56,703 nucleotides of DNA from an uncultured Collinsella sp. (GTDB taxonomy: Bacteria > Actinomycetota > Coriobacteriia > Coriobacteriales > Coriobacteriaceae): assembly GCA_937896835.1 (NCBI GenBank), contig CALBOJ010000133.1:1-56703 (forward strand), written 5' to 3'. Positions within the stretch are counted from its first letter, which is position 1. The number at the start of each line of letters is the position of its first letter. Below the pieces are notes generated by a model. It did not search any database and was not told the origin of the DNA. It saw only the letters and a list, made by a program, of their open reading frames with translations. Positions 16,253 to 23,188 of the stretch are shown in pieces. The translations under genes were made by a program, and so were the position numbers.

Positions 16253-17605
16253 TTAGCTCTGAGCTCGCACACGAGCGGCGCCGAGTTCGGTCAGATGGTA
16301 TTTCTGGCCATGCTTGATGACCAAGCCGGCCTGCGCCAAGTCATTGAGCGTGCGTGACCAAGTGGGGGCCGAGTTTCCAAACGCCCTCGCCAGATCGGTT
16401 GCACCGCACGCTTGATTTTGCGCCAGATAGCCCAGCGCGGCGTTGCCGCGATCGCTTACGAACACGTCCGGCTGTGGCTGCGCATACTGATTTGCTGCAT
16501 TAGGATACATCATTTGAGCTGCTGATTGTTGAGAACTCTGCATCGGCGCCGTTTGCTGTTGAAAACTTTGAGGCCACTGTTGGTAAGGCTGCGGAGTCAT
16601 CTGCTGGGCCCAGGGGTTGTACTGCTGCTGCGGCATCTGCTGGTACGGCTGCTGATATCCCTGCTGGTACTGCTGTGGGAACTGCTGGCCATACCCCAGT
16701 GGCGGCATCTGCTGATATGGATATCCCTGTTGGTACGGCTGATATCCCATTTGCTGGCCACCCGGTGCCCCCGTCGCCTGCTGCATTGCTGCTGCATCCT
16801 GATCCGCCAGCGGCATGGCCTCTGGCACGTTTGGCGGCATCGACATCGACGCCGCCTGGGACTCTTGTGTAGGAAGCATTCCGGGCTGCTGCATCTGTCC
16901 CACGCGGGGCTGCATCTGTTGCGTTGCCATGGGCTGCTGCGCAAAAGCTCCCGGCAGGGGATATGCGGGCTGCTCCGTCTCGGGCCGCACGGCAGCACCG
17001 CGCCCGCCGGCGCGTTCGATTTCCTGCACGCGTTTAGGATCCAGGCTTACCGTAACCACGGTGCCGTTGCCCATGTTGTCCTCGATGGACACGGCCCCGC
17101 CGGCGTTTTCCAAATACTCCTGCACCATGGGAAACCCTGCTCCGGTTCCACGGATATAGCGCTTCATCTTGCTGTTTGCGCTGGTAACGCCAAAGTCGAA
17201 AGCGCGCTCCTTGTCGTCGATGCCGGGTCCTTGATCAGCAAAGCGGATGGTGTCTCCGCCGTCCAGAATCGAGATGATGGGCTCGGCAAAGTGCGCGTGG
17301 ATAAAGTTTTCGACAATCTCGCGGATGACCATGAGCGAGATATGGCCACCTTGTTCTTTCATGCACTGGTAGACGGTGTTGGTCGTCTCTTCCAAATACG
17401 TGCGGACATCTTGCGGATCAATGACGATCACACGCGGTGTCGACAGCATGTCGTCATAGACGGCGATGCGCGCGGCGTACATGGCTTTTGGCGCCTGCGT
17501 GGTCGTCTGCTCGCCTTCCTCACGCTCTTCGCGCACGCCGGTGATGTGCTCGTTGTCGGGTGCCGGGTCTCCGGAATCGACCATGGTGTAAAAGTCGTCA
17601 GACAT
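16253..17605 (-). CDS. Histidine-kinase-like ATPase with Q-rich linker and winged helix, upstream of dnaA
   Basis: Residues of about 85-190 form a GHKL-type ATP-binding fold: an N box (REIVENFIHAH, 95-105), G1 box DQGPGI (124-129) and G2 box GTGAGF (153-158). No phospho-acceptor histidine domain precedes it, so it resembles the stand-alone ATPases of anti-sigma factors rather than a sensor kinase. Residues of about 203-390 are a low-complexity Gln/Pro/Tyr/Met-rich segment. Residues of about 393-450 look like a winged helix (GATDLARAFGNSAPTWSRTL, then a basic wing). The gene lies between the origin spacer and dnaA on the same strand, 15 bases from dnaA. A role in controlling dnaA or initiation is inference; I know no named family with this architecture. 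Confidence 0.8.
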   Translation of the reverse strand: MSDDFYTMVDSGDPAPDNEHITGVREEREEGEQTTTQAPKAMYAARIAVYDDMLSTPRVIVIDPQDVRTYLEETTNTVYQCMKEQGGHISLMVIREIVENFIHAHFAEPIISILDGGDTIRFADQGPGIDDKERAFDFGVTSANSKMKRYIRGTGAGFPMVQEYLENAGGAVSIEDNMGNGTVVTVSLDPKRVQEIERAGGRGAAVRPETEQPAYPLPGAFAQQPMATQQMQPRVGQMQQPGMLPTQESQAASMSMPPNVPEAMPLADQDAAAMQQATGAPGGQQMGYQPYQQGYPYQQMPPLGYGQQFPQQYQQGYQQPYQQMPQQQYNPWAQQMTPQPYQQWPQSFQQQTAPMQSSQQSAAQMMYPNAANQYAQPQPDVFVSDRGNAALGYLAQNQACGATDLARAFGNSAPTWSRTLNDLAQAGLVIKHGQKYHLTELGAARVRAQS

Positions 17606-17848
17606 GCCGCTCGCAATCTTTCAAAAGGTTTCGAACAAATAGTAGCTCACCGTGCAATGTTTCTCATCTTTCGACAACTTTTCAAAACCTGTTGAAAACT
17701 TTGGAAAACGGACGAAAAGTTCTCAACATTGCCAACATGACCTGTTGAAAACTCGATGAAATATCGTGAAAAGTTGCCATGCACCGCTAAATCGAGCTCG
17801 GCTTATGGGGGAACCGTGTGAACTGCGCAACCTTTTACCTTTGATTTC
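17606..17848. other. Probable oriC: spacer with repeated DnaA-box-like motifs
   Basis: TGTTGAAAA (complement TTTTCAACA) occurs at 17690-17698 and 17743-17751, both inside CCTGTTGAAAAC. Variants TTCTCAACA (17720-17728), TTTTCAAAA (about 17679-17687) and TTTCGACAA (about 17669-17677) lie in the same 90 bases. The motif differs from TTATCCACA at two positions but clusters only beside dnaA. No open frame is present. It separates the minus-strand dnaA operon from the plus-strand rpmH operon, the usual bacterial origin position. Confidence 0.65.
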
Positions 17849-17878
17849 TTGACATTTGAACATTGATTTCCCTACAAT
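17849..17878 (+). promoter_or_regulatory. Promoter of rpmH operon
   Basis: A consensus -35 TTGACA (17849-17854) and -10 TACAAT (17873-17878) with an 18-base spacer, about 70 bases upstream of rpmH. Confidence 0.85.
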
Positions 17879-17950
17879 CTTCAAGCTCACGTGTCTATAT
17901 CTGCGTCCGCGCCCCCGCGGACACTCGAAATGCAGCAGGAGGAACTTAAG

Positions 17951-18085
17951 ATGAAGCGTACGTATCAGCCTAATAAGCGTAAGCGTGCCAAGACCCATGG
18001 CTTCCGTGCCCGTATGGCCACTAAGGGTGGTCGTGCCGTGCTCGCCCGTCGTCGCGCCAAGGGCCGCAAGCGTCTCACTGTCTAG
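17951..18085 (+). CDS. rpmH: 50S ribosomal protein L34
   Basis: A 44-residue highly basic protein beginning MKRTYQPNKRKRAKTHGF, the invariant L34 opening. The start at 17951 has AGGAGGAAC upstream; the longer in-frame reading from 17891 is leader sequence. It is first in the rpmH-rnpA-yidD-yidC-khpB order. Confidence 0.98.
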   Translation: MKRTYQPNKRKRAKTHGFRARMATKGGRAVLARRRAKGRKRLTV

Positions 18086-18105
18086 CAGCGATACACACAT
18101 CTCGC

Positions 18106-18444
18106 ATGAAGACTATTAAGTCTCGGCAAGATTTCGAGCATGTGTTCAGTCAGGGGCGTCGTTTCAATCACCCTCTGATTCGAATGACCATATGTGAATC
18201 GGTTGGCAAAGGCGACTCCGGAAGGGTCGCCTTCGTTGGTGCTAAACGGCTCGGTTGTGCTGTCGTGCGCAACCGTTCTAAGCGTGTGATGCGCGAGGCC
18301 GCCCGCAGCTGTGGATTTCCCGTTGCGGGTTATGACATCATCTTGTTCGCAACTCCCAAGACGAGGGTTTCCTCGCCGCAGGAGATGGACAAGGCATTGC
18401 GTTCGCTTATGAAACGCGCCGGCGTTGCCGGGGAGGAGCGATGA
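18106..18444 (+). CDS. rnpA: Ribonuclease P protein component
   Basis: The protein subunit of RNase P, which trims the 5' ends of tRNAs. The family signature is clear in LGCAVVRNRSKRVMREAAR (around residues 50-68), with the conserved Arg-Asn-Arg-x-Lys-Arg. It is 112 residues, a normal length. It follows rpmH by 20 bases and overlaps yidD by four (ATGA). Confidence 0.96.
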   Translation: MKTIKSRQDFEHVFSQGRRFNHPLIRMTICESVGKGDSGRVAFVGAKRLGCAVVRNRSKRVMREAARSCGFPVAGYDIILFATPKTRVSSPQEMDKALRSLMKRAGVAGEER

Positions 18445-18665
18445 GCAATCACGTTTTGCGACGTGTTGCCATCGCTCCTATTCGCATATATCAACAGGTT
18501 ATTTCGCCCTTATTGCCTGACGCCTGCATTTATTACCCAACGTGCTCGCAATACGCCATCCAGGCGATTGAGAAGTACGGTGTTTTGAGAGGCTGCTGGC
18601 TTGCCGTGAGGCGCATCGCTCGCTGCAATCCCCTGCACGTCGGCGGTTATGACCCTGTGCCCTAG
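18441..18665 (+). CDS. yidD: Membrane protein insertion efficiency factor YidD
   Basis: A short 74-residue protein with the family signature YQQVISPLLPDACIYYPTCS followed by QYAIQAIEKYG and the RCNPLHVGGYDPVP C-terminus. It has the conserved cysteines and an amphipathic helix that sits on the membrane near YidC. It overlaps rnpA and precedes yidC by 29 bases. Confidence 0.96.
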   Translation: MSNHVLRRVAIAPIRIYQQVISPLLPDACIYYPTCSQYAIQAIEKYGVLRGCWLAVRRIARCNPLHVGGYDPVP

Positions 18666-18694
18666 CGGGCACTCGCTATCGGAGGAAAACTTAC

Positions 18695-19465
18695 ATGTGG
18701 GATTGGATCGTTAACATCCTTTTCGAGCTGCTCAAGCTCATCCAGACCTTTGCGGTCGACTGGGGCCTGTCCATCATCATCCTGGTGGTCATCATCCGTC
18801 TGCTGCTGACGCCGCTTATGCTCAAGTCGACCAAGTCGACGGCTCGCATGCAGGTGCTGCAGCCCAAGATGCTCGAGATCCAGGAGCGCTATGCCGACGA
18901 TCCCCAGCGTCAGGCCGAGGAGATGCAGAAGTTCTACAGCGAGAACAAGTTCAACCCCATGGCTGGTTGTCTGCCGCTTCTGATTCAGATGCCTATCCTG
19001 TTTGCCCTGTTTACGCTGCTTCGTAACCTGCCGCAGTACTTTAACGAGGGCACGTTCTCGTTCTTCAATATCCTGCCCGACCTGACCACCACGCCGAGCG
19101 CTTCCTTTGCCGATGGCTTTATGGTTGCACTGCCTGCGCTGGTCTGCCTGATCCTGTTCGCCGTCCTGACCCTGATTCCGCAGCTCTATATGTCGCGCAA
19201 CCAGACCGGCCAGCAGGCCCAGAGCATGCGTATGATGGCCGTTGTCATGACGGTCATGATGCTTTGGATGGGCTGGAGCCTTCCCGTTGGTGTTCTGCTG
19301 TACTACGACGTCTCGTCTGCTTGGCAGGTTATCCAGCAGATTTTTGTGACGCAGAAGGTCATCGACAAGGCGAAGGCCGATGAGGAGGAGCGTCTTAAGA
19401 ACGTGCCGCTGCAGGTTGAGGTCACTCGTCGAGAGAAGAAGCCGCGCCCGCACAAGAAGAAGTAG
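18695..19465 (+). CDS. yidC: Membrane protein insertase YidC (Oxa1 family)
   Basis: YidC inserts and folds membrane proteins, alone or with SecYEG. It has about five hydrophobic segments and the conserved WGLSIIILVVIIRLLLTP opening with the groove arginine, the cytoplasmic helical hairpin, FNPMAGCLPLLIQMPILFAL, and the last two segments (about 185-230). The basic tail ends RREKKPRPHKKK. 256 residues is the short Gram-positive/actinobacterial type, without the large periplasmic domain. The ribosome site is GGAGG at 18680-18684. Confidence 0.96.
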   Translation: MWDWIVNILFELLKLIQTFAVDWGLSIIILVVIIRLLLTPLMLKSTKSTARMQVLQPKMLEIQERYADDPQRQAEEMQKFYSENKFNPMAGCLPLLIQMPILFALFTLLRNLPQYFNEGTFSFFNILPDLTTTPSASFADGFMVALPALVCLILFAVLTLIPQLYMSRNQTGQQAQSMRMMAVVMTVMMLWMGWSLPVGVLLYYDVSSAWQVIQQIFVTQKVIDKAKADEEERLKNVPLQVEVTRREKKPRPHKKK

Positions 19466-19483
19466 TCGGGATATCATTCTTAT

Positions 19484-19495
19484 TTAGGTACCTAA
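19484..19495. repeat. 12-bp palindrome TTAGGTACCTAA, copy 1
   Basis: A perfect palindrome in the yidC-khpB gap, 15 bases before the khpB ATG. The same 13-base string (TTAGGTACCTAAC) occurs at 22988 at the end of the parB operon. It is possibly a regulator binding site. Confidence 0.4.
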
Positions 19496-19510
19496 CTTTT
19501 GGAGTACGTT

Positions 19511-20080
19511 ATGTCTGAAGAGATCATCGAGGATATGCTTGAGGAGGTTGCCCCGCAGATTGCGGGCGATTATCCCGAGATTGCACAGCGCTACAAGGCC
19601 GGTGAAGAGCTGACCGATGAGGAGCTCGACACCATCGCCGATGTTGCGATTTCCATTCTGCGTTCCATCCTTTCGCACTTCGATGCCGCCAACTCTCCTA
19701 TTGATGAGTACGAGGGCGACGAGGGCGAGCTGATTTTGGATGTTACGGCTCCCGATCTTGCTGTTCTCATTGGCCGTCATGGTCGTACCCTTGATGCTCT
19801 TCAGGTCATGTTCTCTTTGCTGGTGAGCCGCAAGCTTGGCTTTAGGTATCCGGTTGTGGTTGACGTTGAGGGCTACAAGAGCCGTCGTCAGGACAAGGTT
19901 GCCTCTATGGCTCAGTCTGCCGCCGAGCGTGCCATCCGCACTCATAAGAGTGTTTCGCTTCCGCCCATGAATGCCTATGAGCGCCGACTGGTTCATATTG
20001 CACTTCGTGGCAATGACGCTGTCGATACCCATTCTGAGGGTTCTGACCCTGATCGCCATGTGGTGATTGTTGCTCGATAA
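19511..20080 (+). CDS. khpB: RNA-binding protein KhpB/Jag (KH and R3H domains)
   Basis: KhpB (Jag, EloR) is a cytoplasmic RNA-binding protein linked to cell elongation, encoded after yidC in many Gram-positives. An acidic N-terminal part is followed by a KH domain (LAVLIGRHGRTLDALQVM, with the GxxG loop GRHG) and a C-terminal R3H domain (ERRLVHIALRGNDAVDTHSEG, with Arg-x-x-x-His). The start at 19511 uses GGAG seven bases upstream; the upstream TTG at 19499 would contain that site. A strong terminator follows. Confidence 0.94.
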   Translation: MSEEIIEDMLEEVAPQIAGDYPEIAQRYKAGEELTDEELDTIADVAISILRSILSHFDAANSPIDEYEGDEGELILDVTAPDLAVLIGRHGRTLDALQVMFSLLVSRKLGFRYPVVVDVEGYKSRRQDKVASMAQSAAERAIRTHKSVSLPPMNAYERRLVHIALRGNDAVDTHSEGSDPDRHVVIVAR

Positions 20081-20097
20081 TCTACTCGAGCTTATGC

Positions 20098-20130
20098 TAA
20101 GGGGGCGTGGTTTCCACGTCCCCTTTTTTT
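20098..20130 (+). terminator. Terminator of the rpmH-khpB operon
   Basis: AAGGGGGCGTGG pairs with CCACGTCCCCTT (one G-T) and is followed by a run of seven T, about 20 bases after khpB. Confidence 0.9.
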
Positions 20131-20176
20131 GTCAAAAGTTCTCGGTACGCTGATTTTTGTCAGAAAGGAGCTTCTG

Positions 20177-20914
20177 TTGTTTGTACTTACAGATCAGCAG
20201 GCTAACGAGATGCTGAGTCATCTATCTTCCTATTGCAAAGAGTATTCCTTGAGCGTAACTGATGCTGAGCTAAGGAAATGTATTCAGCATTTGGATTTGG
20301 TTCTGGAAACAAATAAGACAACCAATCTTACCCGTATTCTTAACGTAGAAGATGCTGCGGTACTTCATATCCTCGACTCACTTGTTTTGCTTCCTTATAT
20401 CAATAAAGCTCCTGAGGGATCTTTGCTTGATATGGGAACGGGTGCTGGCTTCCCTGGTATTCCATTAACGATAGCCACGCATCGTAAGGCTACTTATATT
20501 GACTCTGTTGGCAAGAAGGTTGATGCTGTCAATTCTTTTGTTCATGCTCTTGGATTGAAATATGGTCATGCAGTCCATGATCGCCTTGAAGAATATGCTC
20601 GAAGCCATAAGAAGCAGTTCTCCGTCGTAACTGCCCGCGCACTCGCCCCTCTACCGATTCTTGTTGAGTATGCGGCTCCGTACCTCAAGGATGGAGGGCT
20701 ATTTGTTATCACGAAGGGCAATCCATCGGATGAGGAGCTTGCTTCTGGCATGTCGGCAGCTAAGATCTGCGGCTTCACTTTGGTTCTGAATGAAGCAATC
20801 GATTTGCCTGAGGGCCTGGGCCATAGGGAGTTCATTGTTCTTAAGAAGAGTCATCCGGCTTCCGTTTCATTGCCTCGTGCAAATGGCATGGCAAAGAAGA
20901 ATCCGCTTGCCTAG
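20177..20914 (+). CDS. rsmG: 16S rRNA (guanine527-N7) methyltransferase RsmG
   Basis: RsmG (GidB) methylates G527 of 16S rRNA using S-adenosylmethionine; loss gives low-level streptomycin resistance. The SAM-binding motif LLDMGTGAGFPGIPL is intact, with the downstream VTARALAPLP block typical of RsmG. The start is taken as TTG at 20177 because AAGGAG lies upstream; the reading from 20129 has no ribosome site and begins inside the terminator region. The product is 245 residues. Codon use is less G+C-biased than in the neighbouring genes. Three parS sites follow directly after the stop. Confidence 0.93.
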   Translation: MFVLTDQQANEMLSHLSSYCKEYSLSVTDAELRKCIQHLDLVLETNKTTNLTRILNVEDAAVLHILDSLVLLPYINKAPEGSLLDMGTGAGFPGIPLTIATHRKATYIDSVGKKVDAVNSFVHALGLKYGHAVHDRLEEYARSHKKQFSVVTARALAPLPILVEYAAPYLKDGGLFVITKGNPSDEELASGMSAAKICGFTLVLNEAIDLPEGLGHREFIVLKKSHPASVSLPRANGMAKKNPLA

Positions 20915-20915
20915 A

Positions 20916-20931
20916 TGTTTCACGTGAAACA
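20916..20931. promoter_or_regulatory. parS site 1
   Basis: TGTTTCACGTGAAACA, the perfect 16-bp chromosomal parS palindrome bound by ParB, two bases after the rsmG stop. Confidence 0.97.
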
Positions 20932-20954
20932 TAATGGATACTAACAACTTGCAG

Positions 20955-20970
20955 TGTTTCACGTGAAACA
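20955..20970. promoter_or_regulatory. parS site 2
   Basis: A second perfect 16-bp parS, 39 bases from the first. Confidence 0.97.
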
Positions 20971-20993
20971 TGGCGGTTGATTTCGAATCGGAA

Positions 20994-21009
20994 TGTTTCA
21001 CGTGAAACA
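20994..21009. promoter_or_regulatory. parS site 3
   Basis: A third perfect 16-bp parS, again 39 bases from the previous one and 39 bases before the parA start. It probably overlaps the parAB promoter, which would allow ParB autoregulation. Confidence 0.97.
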
Positions 21010-21048
21010 TCCTCCGTTTAACAGCTTTAATACACACCAGGAGGGACC

Positions 21049-21849
21049 GTGGGATTTCGCGACGTTAAGCGTTCTAAGAGCGCAAAAGACACGCGTATTA
21101 TTGCAATCATCAATCAAAAAGGCGGCGTCGGTAAGTCAACGACGGCTGTAAACCTTGCAGCAGCACTGGGTGAGCAGGGTCGCAAGACACTGATTGTCGA
21201 TTTTGATCCGCAGGGAAACAGCACCAGTGGATTCGGAATTGAAAAAGAAGACCTTGATCAATGCATCTATGATGCATTGCTGAATGATGTGCCGGCAGAA
21301 TCGCTTGTTCTTGATACAAATTGCAAAAAGGTATTCGTTATTCCGGCGACAATTCAGCTTGCAGGTGCCGAAATTGAGCTCGTAAGCGCAATTGCTCGTG
21401 AAACCCGCCTTAAAGATTTGCTTGAGCCGATTCAGGACGAGTTCGATTTTATTTTCATCGACTGCCCTCCTTCGCTCGGCCTGCTTACCATCAACGCTTT
21501 GACCGCAGCGGACAGCGTTTTGATTCCGATTCAGTGCGAGTATTACGCACTCGAGGGTGTTACGAAGCTGCTTGAGTCAATGAAGATGGTTAAATCACGT
21601 CTGAACAAGGGCCTAGACACCTATGGCGTGCTTATGACCATGTATGACTCGCGTACTTCTCTGTCGAATCAGGTTGTTGAGGAAGTTCAGTCGTACTTTG
21701 GTGATAAAGCTTTTAAGACCCTAATTCCCCGTACCGTAAAAATCTCTGAGGCTCCGTCTTTTGGAGAGCCGGTAATTACCTATGCACCTCAAAATAAGGG
21801 TGCAAAAGCGTATATGAACCTTGCAAAAGAGGTGATCAAGCGTGCCTAG
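21049..21849 (+). CDS. parA: Chromosome-partitioning ATPase ParA/Soj
   Basis: ParA is a Walker-type ATPase that dimerises on the nucleoid and moves ParB-parS complexes during segregation. The deviant Walker A KGGVGKST is at 24-31, with DFDPQGN and FIDCPPSLG further on. The start is GTG with AGGAGG upstream. It is 266 residues. It overlaps parB by eight bases, so translation is coupled. Three parS sites lie immediately upstream. Confidence 0.97.
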   Translation: MGFRDVKRSKSAKDTRIIAIINQKGGVGKSTTAVNLAAALGEQGRKTLIVDFDPQGNSTSGFGIEKEDLDQCIYDALLNDVPAESLVLDTNCKKVFVIPATIQLAGAEIELVSAIARETRLKDLLEPIQDEFDFIFIDCPPSLGLLTINALTAADSVLIPIQCEYYALEGVTKLLESMKMVKSRLNKGLDTYGVLMTMYDSRTSLSNQVVEEVQSYFGDKAFKTLIPRTVKISEAPSFGEPVITYAPQNKGAKAYMNLAKEVIKRA

Positions 21850-22747
21850 TGCGAAGAAACGTGGAGGATTGGGACGTGGACTCAATGCTTTGGTCTCAGA
21901 GGCCGAGTATGAGACTGGTGGTTCGGCTGCATCGGCTTCAAATGCCGCATCTGAAACAAAACTGCCTATTGAGGATATCGTTCCCAACCCTAATCAGCCG
22001 CGAATTCACTTTAATGAAACCGAACTTCGCGAGTTGAGCGAGTCAATCCAAGAACATGGCGTTTTGCAACCGCTGTTGGTTCGCAAGCATGGAAATGGCT
22101 ATGAGATTATTGCCGGTGAGCGTCGTTACCAAGCATCGAAACTCGCTGGCCTCGAAGAATTGCCGGTCATCATTAAGGAAGTTAATGATGAGGAGATGCT
22201 CGCTCTAGCACTTATCGAGAATCTTCAGCGTTCTGATTTGAATCCCGTCGAAGAGGCGAAGGGTTATCGTCAGCTCATTGATGCTAGTGGCATGACGCAG
22301 GAGGCATTATCAAAGGCTGTCAGTAAGTCTCGTTCTGCAATTACAAATTCACTTCGTTTGCTAGATCTTCCCGAAGTCGTACAGCAGATGATTTTCGAAG
22401 GCAAGCTTACAGCCGGTCATGCGAGAGCGATTCTTGCAGTTCCATATGAAGATGCCAGGATTCGACTTGCCGAGAAAGTTGTCGCTGAAGGTCTTTCCGT
22501 TAGGGCGACAGAAAATCTTGCTCCGTTGTTTTCTGCCGGAGAGACGCCAAGGACTCCGAGGCCAGCAACACCTCAGTCATTCAAAAAGGCCGCTCGAGTC
22601 CTTCGTCAAGTTTTCAACACGAATGTTCGTGTGAAGAGCTCTCGTGGCAAGAACAAAATTGAAATTGAGTTCAAAGACGAAGAAGAGCTCTCCCGTATCC
22701 TTGGCGAAATGATTCAATTTGGGCAGGAGGATCAGGATGAAGAATAA
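21842..22747 (+). CDS. parB: Chromosome-partitioning protein ParB
   Basis: ParB binds parS, spreads as a CTP-dependent clamp and recruits SMC. It has a ParA-interacting basic N-terminus (KKRGGLGRGLNAL), the CTPase domain with GERRYQA, ENLQRSDLNPVEEA, a helix-turn-helix (TQEALSKAVSKSRSAITNSLRLL) and a C-terminal dimerisation domain with an acidic end. GTG start; 301 residues. It overlaps the next small gene by 11 bases. Confidence 0.97.
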   Translation: MPSAKKRGGLGRGLNALVSEAEYETGGSAASASNAASETKLPIEDIVPNPNQPRIHFNETELRELSESIQEHGVLQPLLVRKHGNGYEIIAGERRYQASKLAGLEELPVIIKEVNDEEMLALALIENLQRSDLNPVEEAKGYRQLIDASGMTQEALSKAVSKSRSAITNSLRLLDLPEVVQQMIFEGKLTAGHARAILAVPYEDARIRLAEKVVAEGLSVRATENLAPLFSAGETPRTPRPATPQSFKKAARVLRQVFNTNVRVKSSRGKNKIEIEFKDEEELSRILGEMIQFGQEDQDEE

Positions 22748-22991
22748 GGTTCTCGCGACCATTGCGCTGGCAACCACCGTTGCCGCTGGTGCTTTTGCTG
22801 GATATAAGATTGCTACAGATGATGAACTACGCGGTCGACTGCTGCGTGGAGCTCAGGATATCGTTGATACATCCAAGAAGAAAATGGATGTGATGACCGA
22901 AGATGTCGCCATGCGTACCGCTCAGGTGACTAAAAATCCCAAGATTAACCAGGACTGGGTTAACCACCAGTGGGAAAATGTTGGTTATTAG
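22737..22991 (+). CDS. Small YtxH-like membrane-anchored protein in the parAB operon
   Basis: An 84-residue protein with an N-terminal hydrophobic segment (about 4-23, ATIALATTVAAGAFAGYKIA) and a charged helical remainder resembling YtxH/general-stress small proteins. It starts at ATG 22737 with CAGGAGG upstream, inside the end of parB, so translation is coupled to parB. No known partition role; a membrane-linked accessory to ParAB is only a guess. Confidence 0.75.
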   Translation: MKNKVLATIALATTVAAGAFAGYKIATDDELRGRLLRGAQDIVDTSKKKMDVMTEDVAMRTAQVTKNPKINQDWVNHQWENVGY

Positions 22992-22999
22992 GTACCTAA
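22988..22999. repeat. 12-bp palindrome TTAGGTACCTAA, copy 2
   Basis: Identical to the palindrome at 19484, and here includes the stop codon of the small gene. Confidence 0.4.
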
Positions 23000-23018
23000 C
23001 AATTACTTGCCTTTTTTA

Positions 23019-23056
23019 AAGGGGCCTTTGTCTGATTCATGAGACAAGGGCCCCTT
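23019..23056 (+). terminator. Terminator of the parAB operon
   Basis: AAGGGGCCTTTGTCT (23019-23033) pairs with AGACAAGGGCCCCTT (23042-23056), followed by ATTTT. Symmetrical; T-rich on both strands. Confidence 0.85.
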
Positions 23057-23117
23057 ATTTTGGCTATAAATCTAAGCTTACGTAAATCAAATTCAGTAGC
23101 ATGAAAACAAATGAAAT

Positions 23118-23147
23118 AGCCCTGGTTGCTTATTTGCAACCAGGGCT
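23118..23147 (-). terminator. Terminator of rlmN
   Basis: AGCCCTGGTTGC and its perfect complement enclose a six-base loop, followed on the minus strand by ATTTCATTT, about 40 bases after the rlmN stop. Confidence 0.75.
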
Positions 23148-23153
23148 GTCGGA

Positions 23154-23169
23154 TGTTTCACATGAAACG
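23154..23169. promoter_or_regulatory. Degenerate parS-like site
   Basis: TGTTTCACATGAAACG differs from perfect parS at two of 16 positions. It lies 2.1 kb from the perfect triplet and may be a weaker ParB site. Confidence 0.6.
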
Positions 23170-23188
23170 TTAGGGGGTACAGACTCCC

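Noticed and set aside
22611..22619. TTTTCAACA inside parB as an additional DnaA box
   Set aside because: A single copy within coding sequence, in a codon context explained by the protein; no clustering.
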